Position numbers and translations under genes: made by a program. 64,000 nucleotides of DNA from Aestuariibacter sp. GS-14 (GTDB lineage: Bacteria; Pseudomonadota; Gammaproteobacteria; Enterobacterales; Alteromonadaceae): assembly GCF_006494365.1 (NCBI RefSeq), contig NZ_VHIP01000001.1, forward strand, positions 434,001 through 498,000, in the 5' to 3' direction. Under the pieces are notes generated by a model that saw only the letters and a program-made list of their open reading frames with translations, had not been told where the DNA came from and did no database searches. Below are positions 1 through 9,449 of the stretch, piece by piece (position 1 is the stretch's first letter; each line of letters starts with the position of its first letter).

Positions 1-158
1 AGGCTGGTGCAGCCCGCAGCCTGCATATGTGGCCCGGCTATGCCTTCAAAAATGGCATCAGGGTAACGTAGTTTCAGCGCGCGGATCATCCCCGCGGCGA
101 GAACATCTCCTGATGCCTCGCCAGCGACGACCGCTATCCGTAACGGTTCAGGAGACAT
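1..158 (-). CDS. lpxB: Lipid-A-disaccharide synthase LpxB, N-terminal part
   Basis: Only the first 52 codons are inside the window; the gene runs off the left edge. The translation opens [18 protein letters not shown]; the GEASGD motif is typical of the LpxB N-terminus, a peripheral inner-membrane glycosyltransferase that joins UDP-2,3-diacylglucosamine and lipid X into the lipid A disaccharide. The ATG (156-158) lies 3 bp after the lpxA stop, with AGGAG-like sequence reading out of the lpxA end, so it is translated as part of the fabZ-lpxA-lpxB unit. Identification rests on this motif plus operon position. Confidence 0.93.
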   Translation of the reverse strand, partial: MSPEPLRIAVVAGEASGDVLAAGMIRALKLRYPDAIFEGIAGPHMQAAGCTS

Positions 159-161
159 GAA

Positions 162-932
162 CTAGCGAACTATACCGCGCTCAGCGCCAGCTAAAAAGGT
201 AATTAACATACCGATTTCCGGGCATTCGCCGGTCATTTCAGTTAACTTTTTAATCGCCTCTTCCAGCGTATTGTTGTCGCGGTAAATCACTTTATAAGCC
301 CGTTTAATCGACATGATTGTTTCAGAGCTAAAGCCGCGACGTTTGAGACCTTCAGAGTTTATGCCCTGAGGAATGTGCTTGGTGCCACTTACCATTACAA
401 ATGGAGGCACATCACGCAATACAATTGCGCCACCGCCCATAAAGGAATGAGCCCCAATCTTACAGAATTGGTGTACCGCTGTGGTACCGCCTAAAATGGC
501 ATAATCGCCAATTTCAACGTGTCCGGCCACCGCGACATTATTTGCCAGGATGGCGTTATCACCAATTTTACAGTCATGCGCAACGTGGGCGTTAACCATC
601 AGCAAATTGTTCGAGCCAATGCGGGTTACACCTTCGTCCTGAATGGTTCCGCGATGAACAGTCACACCTTCGCGAAAAATGTTATTGTCGCCAACAATCA
701 GTTCTGTGCGTTCACCAGCGTATTTTTTATCCTGACAGTCTTCACCTATAGAGCAAAACTGGTAGAAGTGGTTTCCCCGACCTATGCGGCTGGGGCCTTT
801 TATCACTACATGCGATTCGACCCGGCAATCATCGCCAAGCACGACATCGTCTCCCACAATCGAAAATGGACCAATTGATACGTTCTTACCAATTTTCGCA
901 TTGGGTGAGATCACTGCAGTTGAATGAATCAC
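162..932 (-). CDS. lpxA: UDP-N-acetylglucosamine acyltransferase LpxA
   Basis: The 256-residue protein carries out the first step of lipid A synthesis, moving a 3-hydroxyacyl chain from ACP to UDP-GlcNAc in the cytoplasm. The N-terminal two thirds is a run of hexapeptide repeats (I/V-G-x-x-x-x) forming the left-handed beta helix. The NAHVAHDC segment holds the histidine corresponding to catalytic H125 of the E. coli enzyme, and HQFCKIG and GLKRRGFS follow as expected. Length matches the family (about 255-262). It lies 1 bp after fabZ and 3 bp before lpxB, so all three are probably one transcript. Confidence 0.97.
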   Translation of the reverse strand: MIHSTAVISPNAKIGKNVSIGPFSIVGDDVVLGDDCRVESHVVIKGPSRIGRGNHFYQFCSIGEDCQDKKYAGERTELIVGDNNIFREGVTVHRGTIQDEGVTRIGSNNLLMVNAHVAHDCKIGDNAILANNVAVAGHVEIGDYAILGGTTAVHQFCKIGAHSFMGGGAIVLRDVPPFVMVSGTKHIPQGINSEGLKRRGFSSETIMSIKRAYKVIYRDNNTLEEAIKKLTEMTGECPEIGMLITFLAGAERGIVR

Positions 933-933
933 G

Positions 934-1383
934 TTATTGTTTCTCTCTCATTGCACACATAAATTCTGCGCTACAGGCTTCTTCGCCATTCACACTGGCC
1001 ACACCGCTAAATTTCCAGATACCTCGGCGCTCTTTTACCAGGCATACTTCAAAATCCAGTCTGTCACCGGGTGTTACCGGCCGCTTAAAGCGCGCGTTAT
1101 CAATACCCGCATACAAGTATAGCTTATCGTTTTTACCTACGGTTTTAAAACCCAGAATGCCGGCCGCTTGTGCCATGGCTTCTAAAATTAACACGCCTGG
1201 AAAAATGGGATAATCCGGAAAATGACCGGTAAAACACGGCTCGTTCAGGGTGATATTTTTATATGCTTTAATGCTAACGCCCAGCTCGTAATCTGTTACG
1301 CGGTCAATTAGCAAAAACGGGTACCGATGCGGTAATAAATCCATGATTTCACGGATTTCAATAATATTAAGTGAACTGGCCAA
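934..1383 (-). CDS. fabZ: 3-hydroxyacyl-ACP dehydratase FabZ
   Basis: The 149-residue hot-dog-fold dehydratase of type II fatty acid synthesis removes water from 3-hydroxyacyl-ACP, competing with LpxA for the same substrate. [13 protein letters not shown] and [11 protein letters not shown] contain the catalytic histidine, and the following ILEAMAQ supplies the glutamate. The start is TTG (1381-1383), chosen because GGAGAG lies 7 nt upstream; the next in-frame ATG would cut into the conserved start region. In most gammaproteobacteria lpxD precedes this gene; here it follows skp directly across a 167-bp gap containing a terminator. Confidence 0.96.
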   Translation of the reverse strand: MASSLNIIEIREIMDLLPHRYPFLLIDRVTDYELGVSIKAYKNITLNEPCFTGHFPDYPIFPGVLILEAMAQAAGILGFKTVGKNDKLYLYAGIDNARFKRPVTPGDRLDFEVCLVKERRGIWKFSGVASVNGEEACSAEFMCAMREKQ

Positions 1384-1480
1384 ACACTCTCTCCTTTGAC
1401 ACTATATTAGCAGCACGCGTCCTCAACGGTGTTTTGCTGCTATGACTTCATCTGGGCCGCAACCTTACGCGCTAATCACT

Positions 1481-1521
1481 TAAAAACAAATCAGACCAAC
1501 ACGTATGTATTGGTCTGATTT
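1481..1521 (-). terminator. Intrinsic terminator after skp
   Basis: A 12-bp perfect stem (1488-1499 pairing with 1510-1521, core TTGGTCTGATTT) with a 10-nt loop is followed on the minus strand by a T-rich run (TTTGTTTTTAAG). It lies 30 bp after the skp stop and separates bamA-skp from fabZ-lpxA-lpxB, so the latter probably has its own start of transcription within 1384-1480. Confidence 0.8.
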
Positions 1522-1550
1522 GCAAAGTTTATCGATGAAGTAAATCAGAA

Positions 1551-2066
1551 TTACTTGATCTTGCTAACCTGATCTAACACTTTCTGAGACATGTCATGGC
1601 TTGCATCAACGTAAACTATAGCAGGTGCATCCAGCACAATGTCATAGCCTTCTTTTGCAGCAACTGCGTCGATAGCCTGTTTGATCAAGGCTAGTAGCTT
1701 ATTGCGCTCTTCATTTTGACGGCGTTGAATATTCTGTTGCAGAGGCTGAACTTTCTGGCTCAGTTGCTCACGTACTGAAAGGATTTTGTCTTCCAGTTCT
1801 TTCTTTTCCTGCGCACTCATGGTAGCCGCATCGCGTTGCAGTTTCTCGGTATAGAGCTGGCCGTCGCGTTGCAACAGGTTCACTTCATCCACCTGAGCCT
1901 TGAATTCCATTTGAATGGCATTCTGAATCTCGGCAGCCTGTGGCAGCGACTGGAAGATATCCTGCACACTTACCACACCAATTTTCTGCTCCGCCATTGC
2001 TGCAGTACTAACCATTGCGCTACCTAACATAGCCGATGCGATTGCGTATTTTGCCAACTTGTTCAA
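1551..2066 (-). CDS. skp: Periplasmic chaperone Skp/OmpH
   Basis: The 171-residue protein has a Sec signal peptide (about residues 1-25, ending AAMA before EQKIGVV) and then an OmpH-family domain with a long charged coiled coil (residues about 60-130) forming the tentacles of the trimeric chaperone. Skp binds unfolded outer-membrane proteins leaving the Sec translocon and passes them to BamA, encoded directly upstream (40-bp gap). The C-terminal VLDAPAIVYVD segment is typical. A terminator follows at once, so it is the last gene of this part of the operon. Confidence 0.95.
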   Translation of the reverse strand: MNKLAKYAIASAMLGSAMVSTAAMAEQKIGVVSVQDIFQSLPQAAEIQNAIQMEFKAQVDEVNLLQRDGQLYTEKLQRDAATMSAQEKKELEDKILSVREQLSQKVQPLQQNIQRRQNEERNKLLALIKQAIDAVAAKEGYDIVLDAPAIVYVDASHDMSQKVLDQVSKIK

Positions 2067-2106
2067 AGGGTGCTCCTTTTGTGTTCTGGTCTATGCCAGC
2101 TTAATT

Positions 2107-4581
2107 TTAAAATGTTTGACCGATATTAAATGTGAAGAATTTAGCGTCATCACCGTCGCGTTCTTTAAGTGCTTTGGAGAAACTAAATACCATTGGTCCC
2201 ATTGGTGAAATCCATTGTACCGAAATGCCGGCAGAACTTCTAAATAATGTCCAGTCGGAGAAATCCAGCAATTCATTCGCGCCGGCATTATTTAATCTTG
2301 AGTATTCCTCATAGTCAAATTCTGTATCCCAAACGTTACCCACGTCTACGAACATACTGGTTCTCACTGAGTTTGAAGAATCTTCTTCCACAAACGGCGT
2401 AGGAACGATTAACTCAATACCACCCAGCGCCATGGCGTTACCACCAAGACTTCTGCGCGATAACACATATGAGTCGTTAGACGGATCACCTGGCACTACC
2501 GTACCGTCCGGCAGAGTAACAGAGTTCTGGCTACTGGTACGTTGAATACCACGTGGACCAACCGTGTTGTTTTCAAAACCACGCAGTGTATCTGCACCAC
2601 CGGCCGTGAAGTTTTCGTTAAACGGCAGAATTTGATCGCTGCCGTTAATATCACCATAACCGTTACCATAACCCAAACGCAGCTTGGTTAAGAACGACCA
2701 GCGCTGGTCGCGGGATACCGGGAAGTAGAATCGCGCATCATACACCGTTTTAAAGTAATTCACGTCGGAATTTGGTGTTGTAATACTGAAAGACGCACGC
2801 TGCGATGAACCTGCTGTAGGGAATAAACCCCGGTTCAGCGTACTTCTACTCCAGGCGATAGACGCCTGCAAACTGGTGTATTCAATAGGCGCATCCGGAT
2901 CGTCTTCGTTGGTAAACTGTTCATAAAAACGGTTTGTCTGTTCATAATAACCGCGGTTAGACAGTTCTACGTCAGAGTAGGTTAATCCGAAGCTGACACG
3001 GTTAAATTCGTCAATTGGATAGCCAATTGTGCCGCCAATCGACCAGCGCTTGGAGTTATACTGAATAACGTTAAAGCTGGAGCCGTCGAACTCACTGTAA
3101 GCAACGGTTCCACCCAGGCTGATACCATCAATAGTGAAAAACGGATCGGTATAAGACAACTGCGCCTGTTTCTGGTAGGACACCGTACTTAAATTCACGC
3201 CGATTTGTTTACCGGTACCCAGGAAGTTATCCTGCTGAATACCTGCCTGTAAACCCAGCTTGGTTTGGTCACCGTAGCTGATACCTGCGTTGAACGAGCC
3301 GGACGGCTGTTCTTTTACGTTAAACTCAACATCAACCTGGTCGTCCTTACCTGGAATACGTACGGTTTCGAACTCAACGTCTTCCATGTAAGTTAAGCGC
3401 GACATGCTGTTTTTAGATGTTTCCAGCATGGAGTTAGACAGCCAGGTACCTTCCATTTGCACTACGTTTTGACGCAATACCTCGTCGGCGGTAATGGTAT
3501 TGCCGTTAAAATTAATCCGGCGAACATAAATACGCTTACCCGGATCAACGCGCAGCGTCAGTTTAACCGTTTTATCTTCGTCGTTGATTTCCGGCACCGT
3601 GGTAACGGTAGGATAGGCATAGCCAAAGCGGCCCAGGTATTTACTGATGTATTCTTCGGTATAGGTAACTTCAGCCTGGCTGTACAATTCACCAGGTGTA
3701 AGAGGTAGTACTTGTTCAATAAAATCTTCATGACCAAGCAAATCACCTACCAGCTCCACGCCCGAAATAGTGTATTGCTCACCTTCGGTAATATTCAGTG
3801 AAATATAGATACCGTCTTTCTCGGGTGACATAGCAACCTGAGTCGATTCCACATTGAAGCGCAGGTAGCCGCGGTCCATGTAAAAGTTACGCAGGGTTTC
3901 CATGTCGCCTTGCAGGGTTTGCTGCTGGTAGCGCGTTTCCGACAGGAAATCATACCAGGCGGTGTTGTACTGCAATTCGAAATCTTCAAGCAACTCTGTG
4001 TCGCTAAAAATGTCATTGCCCACAATGTTGATTTGCTTAATTTCAGCTGCGTCACCTTCTTCAAACAACAGCTTTAAATCCACGCGGTTACGGGGCAGCG
4101 GCGTTACGATAGCAGTGACATCTGCATTGTACTTACCAATACTGTAGAAAAAATCCTTAAGACCGTTTTCAATTGAGGTGAGTACTGTCTTATCAAGCGG
4201 TTCACCTACGCGGATGTTATTGCCATCCAGGCTTTCCTGTAGCTGTTCGTCTTTAATATCATCATTGCCTTCAAAGATGATATTACTGATAGTTGGACGC
4301 TCAGCAACACGAATAACTAACGTGTTACCATCGCGCATAACCGCTATATTTTCAAAGTGAGTGGATGAATACAGCGAACGAATAAGTTGCGTAATACGAA
4401 ACGCATTAAGCTCGTCGCCTTTCTGAACCGGGATATAAGTAAGCGCGGCACCTAACGCCACCCGCTGTAATCCTTCTACCCGAATATCTTCAACTACAAA
4501 TTCGCTATTGCTTGATGCAGCGTTCGCTAAGCTAGCACTGGAGTACAAGATTCCGGCTACAACTAACTGATTAAACTTCAT
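2107..4581 (-). CDS. bamA: Outer-membrane assembly factor BamA
   Basis: The 824-residue protein is the beta-barrel core of the BAM complex that folds and inserts outer-membrane proteins. It has a signal peptide (about residues 1-21), five POTRA repeats (about 25-430; the segment starting FVVEDIRVEGLQRV is the first) and a C-terminal 16-strand barrel. Barrel features include GFENNTVGPRG, resembling the conserved lid-loop region, and a final phenylalanine (NIGQTF) as the assembly signal. Length is close to the family value of about 800-830. It sits between rseP and skp in the usual envelope-biogenesis order. Confidence 0.97.
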   Translation of the reverse strand: MKFNQLVVAGILYSSASLANAASSNSEFVVEDIRVEGLQRVALGAALTYIPVQKGDELNAFRITQLIRSLYSSTHFENIAVMRDGNTLVIRVAERPTISNIIFEGNDDIKDEQLQESLDGNNIRVGEPLDKTVLTSIENGLKDFFYSIGKYNADVTAIVTPLPRNRVDLKLLFEEGDAAEIKQINIVGNDIFSDTELLEDFELQYNTAWYDFLSETRYQQQTLQGDMETLRNFYMDRGYLRFNVESTQVAMSPEKDGIYISLNITEGEQYTISGVELVGDLLGHEDFIEQVLPLTPGELYSQAEVTYTEEYISKYLGRFGYAYPTVTTVPEINDEDKTVKLTLRVDPGKRIYVRRINFNGNTITADEVLRQNVVQMEGTWLSNSMLETSKNSMSRLTYMEDVEFETVRIPGKDDQVDVEFNVKEQPSGSFNAGISYGDQTKLGLQAGIQQDNFLGTGKQIGVNLSTVSYQKQAQLSYTDPFFTIDGISLGGTVAYSEFDGSSFNVIQYNSKRWSIGGTIGYPIDEFNRVSFGLTYSDVELSNRGYYEQTNRFYEQFTNEDDPDAPIEYTSLQASIAWSRSTLNRGLFPTAGSSQRASFSITTPNSDVNYFKTVYDARFYFPVSRDQRWSFLTKLRLGYGNGYGDINGSDQILPFNENFTAGGADTLRGFENNTVGPRGIQRTSSQNSVTLPDGTVVPGDPSNDSYVLSRRSLGGNAMALGGIELIVPTPFVEEDSSNSVRTSMFVDVGNVWDTEFDYEEYSRLNNAGANELLDFSDWTLFRSSAGISVQWISPMGPMVFSFSKALKERDGDDAKFFTFNIGQTF

Positions 4582-4635
4582 CTATTCTTTTTCTTCCTGC
4601 TGCGTTCGCGTTTTTCTTGCTAACGACTGACTCGG

Positions 4636-5991
4636 TTAAGACAATCGCGTTATGTCGTTAAAGATGGCGATGCTCATGATCGTAAACAACAGCATGGCGC
4701 CAATCTTAAATCCCCACTCCTGTATCTCTTCGGATACTGGCTTTCCTGTTAGCCATTCGATGGTGAAGTACATTAAATGCCCGCCGTCCAACATTGGCAG
4801 GGGTAATAAATTTACAATACCCAGATTCACACTGATTAATGCCAGGAAACTCAGGAAATACACCAGACCGTATCCGGCACTGTTTCCCGCCCCTTGGGCA
4901 ATAGAAATAGGACCGCTTAAATTTTTCACCGATACATCACCAGTGATCAGCTTGCCTATCATTTCAATGCTCAGCGTCATTAAACGCCAGGTTTTATCAA
5001 CGGCTTTACCCATCGCATCCAACACACCGTACTGGTGAGTAAATACGTACCCTTCTGGCCATGCCTCTGCATAAGGACTCACGCCCAGATAGCCATCCTG
5101 CCCTTCCGGCGTATCGCGGCGCCCAATTGTGGCAGAAAGGTCATAGGTTTGACCAGCCCTGTTTACACTTAACGTAACTTGCTGACCAGGGCGTTCTTTT
5201 ACAAATGCCACCAAACTTTGCCAGTCATTCACTGCTTCGCCATTAAGCGCCAGGATAGTATCACCAACCTGAACCCCTGCTGACTTGGCAGCCGAGCCTT
5301 CGCCTACATACGCAACGTTAAGCGTTGCTGCAGGTGTAAACGGGGTAATACCAACACTGCGTAAAGGAGACTCCGATTCTGAATCAAAGTTCCATCCGTC
5401 AAGCATTAACTGGCGCTGAAATGTCATTCCACTGGTATTTTTTACTATAACCGGCATGGTAGCATCGCCAACATGAGAGATCAGTTCAAAGTTAACTGCC
5501 TCCCAATCCGGCGTGCTTCTGTTACCCACCTGTATAATTTCATCACCGGCAGTCAATCCAGCCTGAGCTGCAATACTTTGCGGTGCAATTTCGCCAATGA
5601 CCGGCTTAACGGTACTGATGCCTATTAAAAACATCACATACAAAGCGATAGCCGCAAAAATAAAGTTTACGCCGGGCCCAGCGGCAATAATTGCCATGCG
5701 CTTTGCTACGCTCTGACGATTAAATGCCTGGGAAGATAACTCAGCTGGTACGTCATCCACCCGCTCATCAAGCATGCGAACATAACCGCCTAACGGGATG
5801 GCCGCTACCACAAACTCGGTGCCATTACTGGCTTGTTTACGCCACAATGGTTTACCAAAGCCAATCGAAAAACGCTTTACGTAAACACCACACAAACGCG
5901 CCACATAGTAGTGACCCCATTCGTGTACGGCAACTAATATACCCAGTGCAACAATAAACGCACCAGCGTTACGTAAAAACTCAAATACCAC
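4636..5991 (-). CDS. rseP: Site-2 zinc metalloprotease RseP
   Basis: The 451-residue polytopic inner-membrane protease performs the second cut of anti-sigma factor RseA in the sigma-E envelope stress response and clears remnant signal peptides. The HEWGH zinc motif is at about residue 24; two PDZ domains lie between about residues 125 and 305 (ending near YLGVSPYAE); the second zinc-ligand motif NLLPLPMLDGG is near residue 400. The start is GTG (5989-5991), directly abutting the dxr stop codon with no spacer and a GGGG element inside the end of dxr, which suggests translational coupling. Confidence 0.96.
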   Translation of the reverse strand: MVFEFLRNAGAFIVALGILVAVHEWGHYYVARLCGVYVKRFSIGFGKPLWRKQASNGTEFVVAAIPLGGYVRMLDERVDDVPAELSSQAFNRQSVAKRMAIIAAGPGVNFIFAAIALYVMFLIGISTVKPVIGEIAPQSIAAQAGLTAGDEIIQVGNRSTPDWEAVNFELISHVGDATMPVIVKNTSGMTFQRQLMLDGWNFDSESESPLRSVGITPFTPAATLNVAYVGEGSAAKSAGVQVGDTILALNGEAVNDWQSLVAFVKERPGQQVTLSVNRAGQTYDLSATIGRRDTPEGQDGYLGVSPYAEAWPEGYVFTHQYGVLDAMGKAVDKTWRLMTLSIEMIGKLITGDVSVKNLSGPISIAQGAGNSAGYGLVYFLSFLALISVNLGIVNLLPLPMLDGGHLMYFTIEWLTGKPVSEEIQEWGFKIGAMLLFTIMSIAIFNDITRLS

Positions 5992-7170
5992 TTAATTATC
6001 CCCGACTAACGCCAGTGCAGCCACACGGGCTTGCCTATCCAGCTCTCGAATTTGTTGGATTGAAGAAACCTCAGTTGGTTCAAACCGATTTAGAATTTCT
6101 TCATTAATTTGCGCGATTTGGGTAAAACGTATGCGATTATCCAAAAAGGCCTGCACCGCGATTTCGTTTGCGGCATTCAATCTTGTAGTGGCGGATTGCC
6201 CTACGCGACAAGCTTCGATTGCCAGATAGAGATTAGGGTAACGGGTACGGCACGGTGTGGTAAAACTCAAATCGGCCAACGTAGCAAAATCCAGTGGTGC
6301 CACGCCTGCATCAATGCGTGTTGGATACCCCAATCCGTAAGCAATGGGTGTCCGCATATCCGGGTTTCCCAGTTGCGCCAACACAGAGCCGTCAATATAT
6401 TGCACCATTGAGTGAATAGTACTTTGAGGATGCAGTACTACCTGGATGTCATGTTGCGCAAGGCCAAACAACCAGCATGCCTCTATAAACTCCAGCCCTT
6501 TGTTCATCATGGTGGCGGAATCGACAGATATTTTACGCCCCATACTCCAGTTAGGATGGGCACACGCTTCAGCGGGCGTAATGGCGTCAAAGGTACTCAA
6601 ATCGCGCTGGCGAAACGGGCCTCCTGAACCGGTGAGTAAAATCTTACTAATACCGGCAGCGTCTAGTTCACCATAACGAAAATCGGCAGGTAAACACTGA
6701 AAAATAGCATTGTGCTCACTATCAATTGGCAAAATAGTGGCTTTAGACTGCTTTGCGGCCTCAATGAATAACGCGCCAGACATCACCAGCGACTCTTTAT
6801 TGGCCAACAGTACGCGCTTGCCGGCTTTTACTGCTGCCAATGTGGGCTCCAGGCCCGCAGCACCAACAATCGAAGCCATTACGGTATCGACCTCTGCGGC
6901 CGATGCGACCTCTTCCAAGGCCCGTTGGCCTGCCAAAACTTCTGAACTTATTTCATATCGCTGAGCAAGTTCGCAGGCAGCAGCATAATCCTGCTCATCA
7001 GCAACAACAACATAGCGGGCATGATATTGCTTGGCCTGTTGAATCAGCTTTTCAATCTGGCGATGACCTGTAATTGCAAATACACGAAACAGTTCAGGAT
7101 GACGCTGAATAACATCAAGTGTACTGTCACCAATAGAGCCCGTGGCCCCTAATATAGTAACGGTTTGCAT
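5992..7170 (-). CDS. dxr: 1-deoxy-D-xylulose 5-phosphate reductoisomerase
   Basis: The 392-residue enzyme converts DXP to 2-C-methyl-D-erythritol 4-phosphate with NADPH, the committed step of the non-mevalonate isoprenoid pathway. The N-terminal GATGSIGDSTLDVI is the NADPH-binding loop; LLANKESLVMSG and LPIDSEHNAIFQ contain the conserved catalytic and metal-binding residues, and GRKISVDSATMMNKGLE follows. Its ATG overlaps the cdsA stop by 1 bp (TAATG), so it is co-translated with cdsA. It feeds the isoprenoid used by uppS two genes upstream. Confidence 0.97.
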   Translation of the reverse strand: MQTVTILGATGSIGDSTLDVIQRHPELFRVFAITGHRQIEKLIQQAKQYHARYVVVADEQDYAAACELAQRYEISSEVLAGQRALEEVASAAEVDTVMASIVGAAGLEPTLAAVKAGKRVLLANKESLVMSGALFIEAAKQSKATILPIDSEHNAIFQCLPADFRYGELDAAGISKILLTGSGGPFRQRDLSTFDAITPAEACAHPNWSMGRKISVDSATMMNKGLEFIEACWLFGLAQHDIQVVLHPQSTIHSMVQYIDGSVLAQLGNPDMRTPIAYGLGYPTRIDAGVAPLDFATLADLSFTTPCRTRYPNLYLAIEACRVGQSATTRLNAANEIAVQAFLDNRIRFTQIAQINEEILNRFEPTEVSSIQQIRELDRQARVAALALVGDN

Positions 7171-8033
7171 TACGCCATCCAGGTAACAAAGCAGTATGCA
7201 AAGACTGGGAACGCTGCCGTAAGGCTGTCTATGCGGTCAAGCAACCCACCGTGACCGGGCAAAATACGGCCGCTGTCTTTGATGCCCGCGCACCGCTTAA
7301 ACATACTCTCATTCAAATCACCCATGGCAGATACACCTACGGTTAAGCCACCAATAAGCAAATGGGGCCAAATCCGCGTAGACTCTACCTGATAGTGCAA
7401 TGCTGCAAAGGCAATAATGGCAAATGACGCCATTACCCCACCAAACAATCCTTCAAACGTTTTCCCGGGTGAAACATTGGGGCGCAACTTGTGACGACCA
7501 AATTTTACACCTACGAAGAACGCGCCAATGTCGGCGGCCCACACAATACCCAGTACATAGAAGATTAGTGACGCGCCATAGAATGCATCTACTTCATATA
7601 ATCTGGCGCGCAAGGAAACAACCGCCACCCAGGTGGGAATGAGTGTAAGCACGCCAAACAAACAGCGGATCATCCAACTTGTTTGCCAAAACTTGGAGTA
7701 GCGGGGATAGGCAATGATCATCGCGAGGGATACCAGCCACCACAAACAGGCTACCGATAAAACCCAATGGTAAATGGCGTTCAATTTGCCCTGATACCAA
7801 ATCATATTGGTATCAACCAGGCTAATCAGCCCAAGGCAAACCGCTAATAACACCAATAAAAAGGCCACTTTGTGTGGGCGCTTCGGCAAGCCAGACATAT
7901 TCGCCCATTCATAGCCGCCCAAAGCGATAACAGCGGCAATGGCGTACTGAAATACGTCTAATGGCAAAAACAGAATAGCCAGAATAGCAAGAGGCGCCAG
8001 GATGAGCGCCGTAATGATGCGTTGCTTTAGCAT
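7170..8033 (-). CDS. cdsA: Phosphatidate cytidylyltransferase CdsA
   Basis: The 287-residue integral membrane enzyme makes CDP-diacylglycerol from phosphatidic acid and CTP, the branch point of phospholipid synthesis. It has about eight hydrophobic segments. The CDP-alcohol signature is complete near the C-terminus (KDSGRILPGHGGLLDRID). It follows uppS by 46 bp and overlaps dxr by one base. Length and signature fit the family. Confidence 0.96.
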   Translation of the reverse strand: MLKQRIITALILAPLAILAILFLPLDVFQYAIAAVIALGGYEWANMSGLPKRPHKVAFLLVLLAVCLGLISLVDTNMIWYQGKLNAIYHWVLSVACLWWLVSLAMIIAYPRYSKFWQTSWMIRCLFGVLTLIPTWVAVVSLRARLYEVDAFYGASLIFYVLGIVWAADIGAFFVGVKFGRHKLRPNVSPGKTFEGLFGGVMASFAIIAFAALHYQVESTRIWPHLLIGGLTVGVSAMGDLNESMFKRCAGIKDSGRILPGHGGLLDRIDSLTAAFPVFAYCFVTWMA

Positions 8034-8079
8034 AAGGAAAGTCTTTCGTAAGAGATTGTCATGATGCGAATGAAGGCGT

Positions 8080-8865
8080 TCACCCTACAACCTCTTCCGC
8101 TTCGACTTGTTCACCGATCAAACCAAATCGACGCTGGCGTTCACTGAAGTCTTTAACTGCAAGATAAAACTCGTCTTCGTTAAAATCCGGCCACAACACA
8201 TCAGTAAAGTACAATTCCGCATAAGCGCACTGCCACAACAGGAAGTTGCTGATGCGGTGTTCACCACCTGTTCGAATCAACAAGTCGAGTTCAGGCAAGC
8301 CTTTGGTAGACATATATTGATCAAATGCCGCTTCGTCTATATCCGCTAACGACATATTACCAGCAGCGGCATCCTGAGCCATTTGCTTAGCTGCGTGCAG
8401 TATATCCCAGCGACCACCGTAATTGGCGGCAACATTCAGGACTAAATCCTTGTTGTCAGAGGTTAATTCCTCTGCTTTGCGGATTTTAGACACCAACTTG
8501 TCGTCAAAGCGGCTCAGATCGCCCAGCACCTGTAAACGCACACCGTTTTTGTTCAGGCGCTTGGCTTCTTTATTTAATACCAGATTAAATAAATCCATCA
8601 GCACGCTGACTTCTTCTTCCGGACGCTTCCAATTTTCGCTGCTGAACGCAAATAAGGTGAGTACCTGAATATTGCTTTGACGAGCAAAACGCACCGCAGC
8701 ACGCACTGACTCAACGCCAGCACGATGACCAAAGGTTCGAATTTTTCCTTTTTTCTTTGCCCAGCGACCGTTGCCATCCATGATAATGGCAACGTGCTTT
8801 GGCACCTTTAACGACGCGAGACGATCTTGTCCCGCCGTTGCGATGTCATTCTCCGATGGCTGCAT
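8080..8865 (-). CDS. uppS: Undecaprenyl diphosphate synthase UppS
   Basis: The 261-residue cis-prenyltransferase extends farnesyl diphosphate to the C55 carrier lipid used for peptidoglycan and O-antigen synthesis. IIMDGNGRWAKKKG carries the catalytic aspartate; SSENWKRP and LLIRTGGEHRISNFLLWQ are the other conserved substrate-binding blocks, with YFTDVLWPDF near the end. It begins 8 bp after the frr stop, consistent with the conserved frr-uppS-cdsA order. Confidence 0.97.
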   Translation of the reverse strand: MQPSENDIATAGQDRLASLKVPKHVAIIMDGNGRWAKKKGKIRTFGHRAGVESVRAAVRFARQSNIQVLTLFAFSSENWKRPEEEVSVLMDLFNLVLNKEAKRLNKNGVRLQVLGDLSRFDDKLVSKIRKAEELTSDNKDLVLNVAANYGGRWDILHAAKQMAQDAAAGNMSLADIDEAAFDQYMSTKGLPELDLLIRTGGEHRISNFLLWQCAYAELYFTDVLWPDFNEDEFYLAVKDFSERQRRFGLIGEQVEAEEVVG

Positions 8866-8873
8866 AATGGCAA

Positions 8874-9431
8874 TTACACTTCCATCAATTCTTTTTCTTT
8901 GTCTGCCAGCATGACATCCACGATTTTAATGAATTCATTGGTCAGTGTTTGTACATTCTCTTCGCCTGCACGACTTTCGTCTTCACTGACTTCCTTCTCT
9001 TTAAGCAAATCCTTGATGTCGCTGTTAGCGTCGCGACGGATGTTACGAATCGCAACACGTCCTTGCTCAGCTTCGTTACGCACTACACGGATCAAATCTT
9101 TACGACGCTCTTCGGTCAGTGGCGGAAGAGGAATGCGAATAGTAGTCCCTGCGCTCATTGGATTTAAGCCCAGACCAGACTGCATAATGGCTTTTTCTAC
9201 TGCCTGGATCGCGCTCTTATCGAATACAGTTAACGCCAGCGTGCGGCTATCTTCGGCTACCACGTTCGCCACCTGACGCAGCGGAGTATCAACGCCGTAA
9301 TAAGATACCTGAATCCCATCAAGCAACGCTGGGTGTGCACGACCCGTACGAATTTTGCTTAACTGGCTTTTCAGCGCACTAATACTTTTTTCCATGCGCT
9401 CACGCGCATCTAATTCAATTTCATCAATCAC
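8874..9431 (-). CDS. frr: Ribosome recycling factor
   Basis: The 185-residue protein splits post-termination ribosomes together with EF-G. It has the standard RRF composition: an N-terminal helix containing [17 protein letters not shown], a central domain with [14 protein letters not shown], and a C-terminal helical arm with [19 protein letters not shown]. Length equals the E. coli protein (185). It lies 18 bp after pyrH. Confidence 0.98.
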   Translation of the reverse strand: MIDEIELDARERMEKSISALKSQLSKIRTGRAHPALLDGIQVSYYGVDTPLRQVANVVAEDSRTLALTVFDKSAIQAVEKAIMQSGLGLNPMSAGTTIRIPLPPLTEERRKDLIRVVRNEAEQGRVAIRNIRRDANSDIKDLLKEKEVSEDESRAGEENVQTLTNEFIKIVDVMLADKEKELMEV

Positions 9432-9449
9432 GGTTATATTCCTGTTTTT

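Noticed and set aside
1436-1475. Possible lpxD 3' remnant (minus frame reading LARKVAAQMKS then stop)
   Set aside because: Only about 11 codons with weak resemblance to an LpxD C-terminus and a stop codon just upstream; too short to support.
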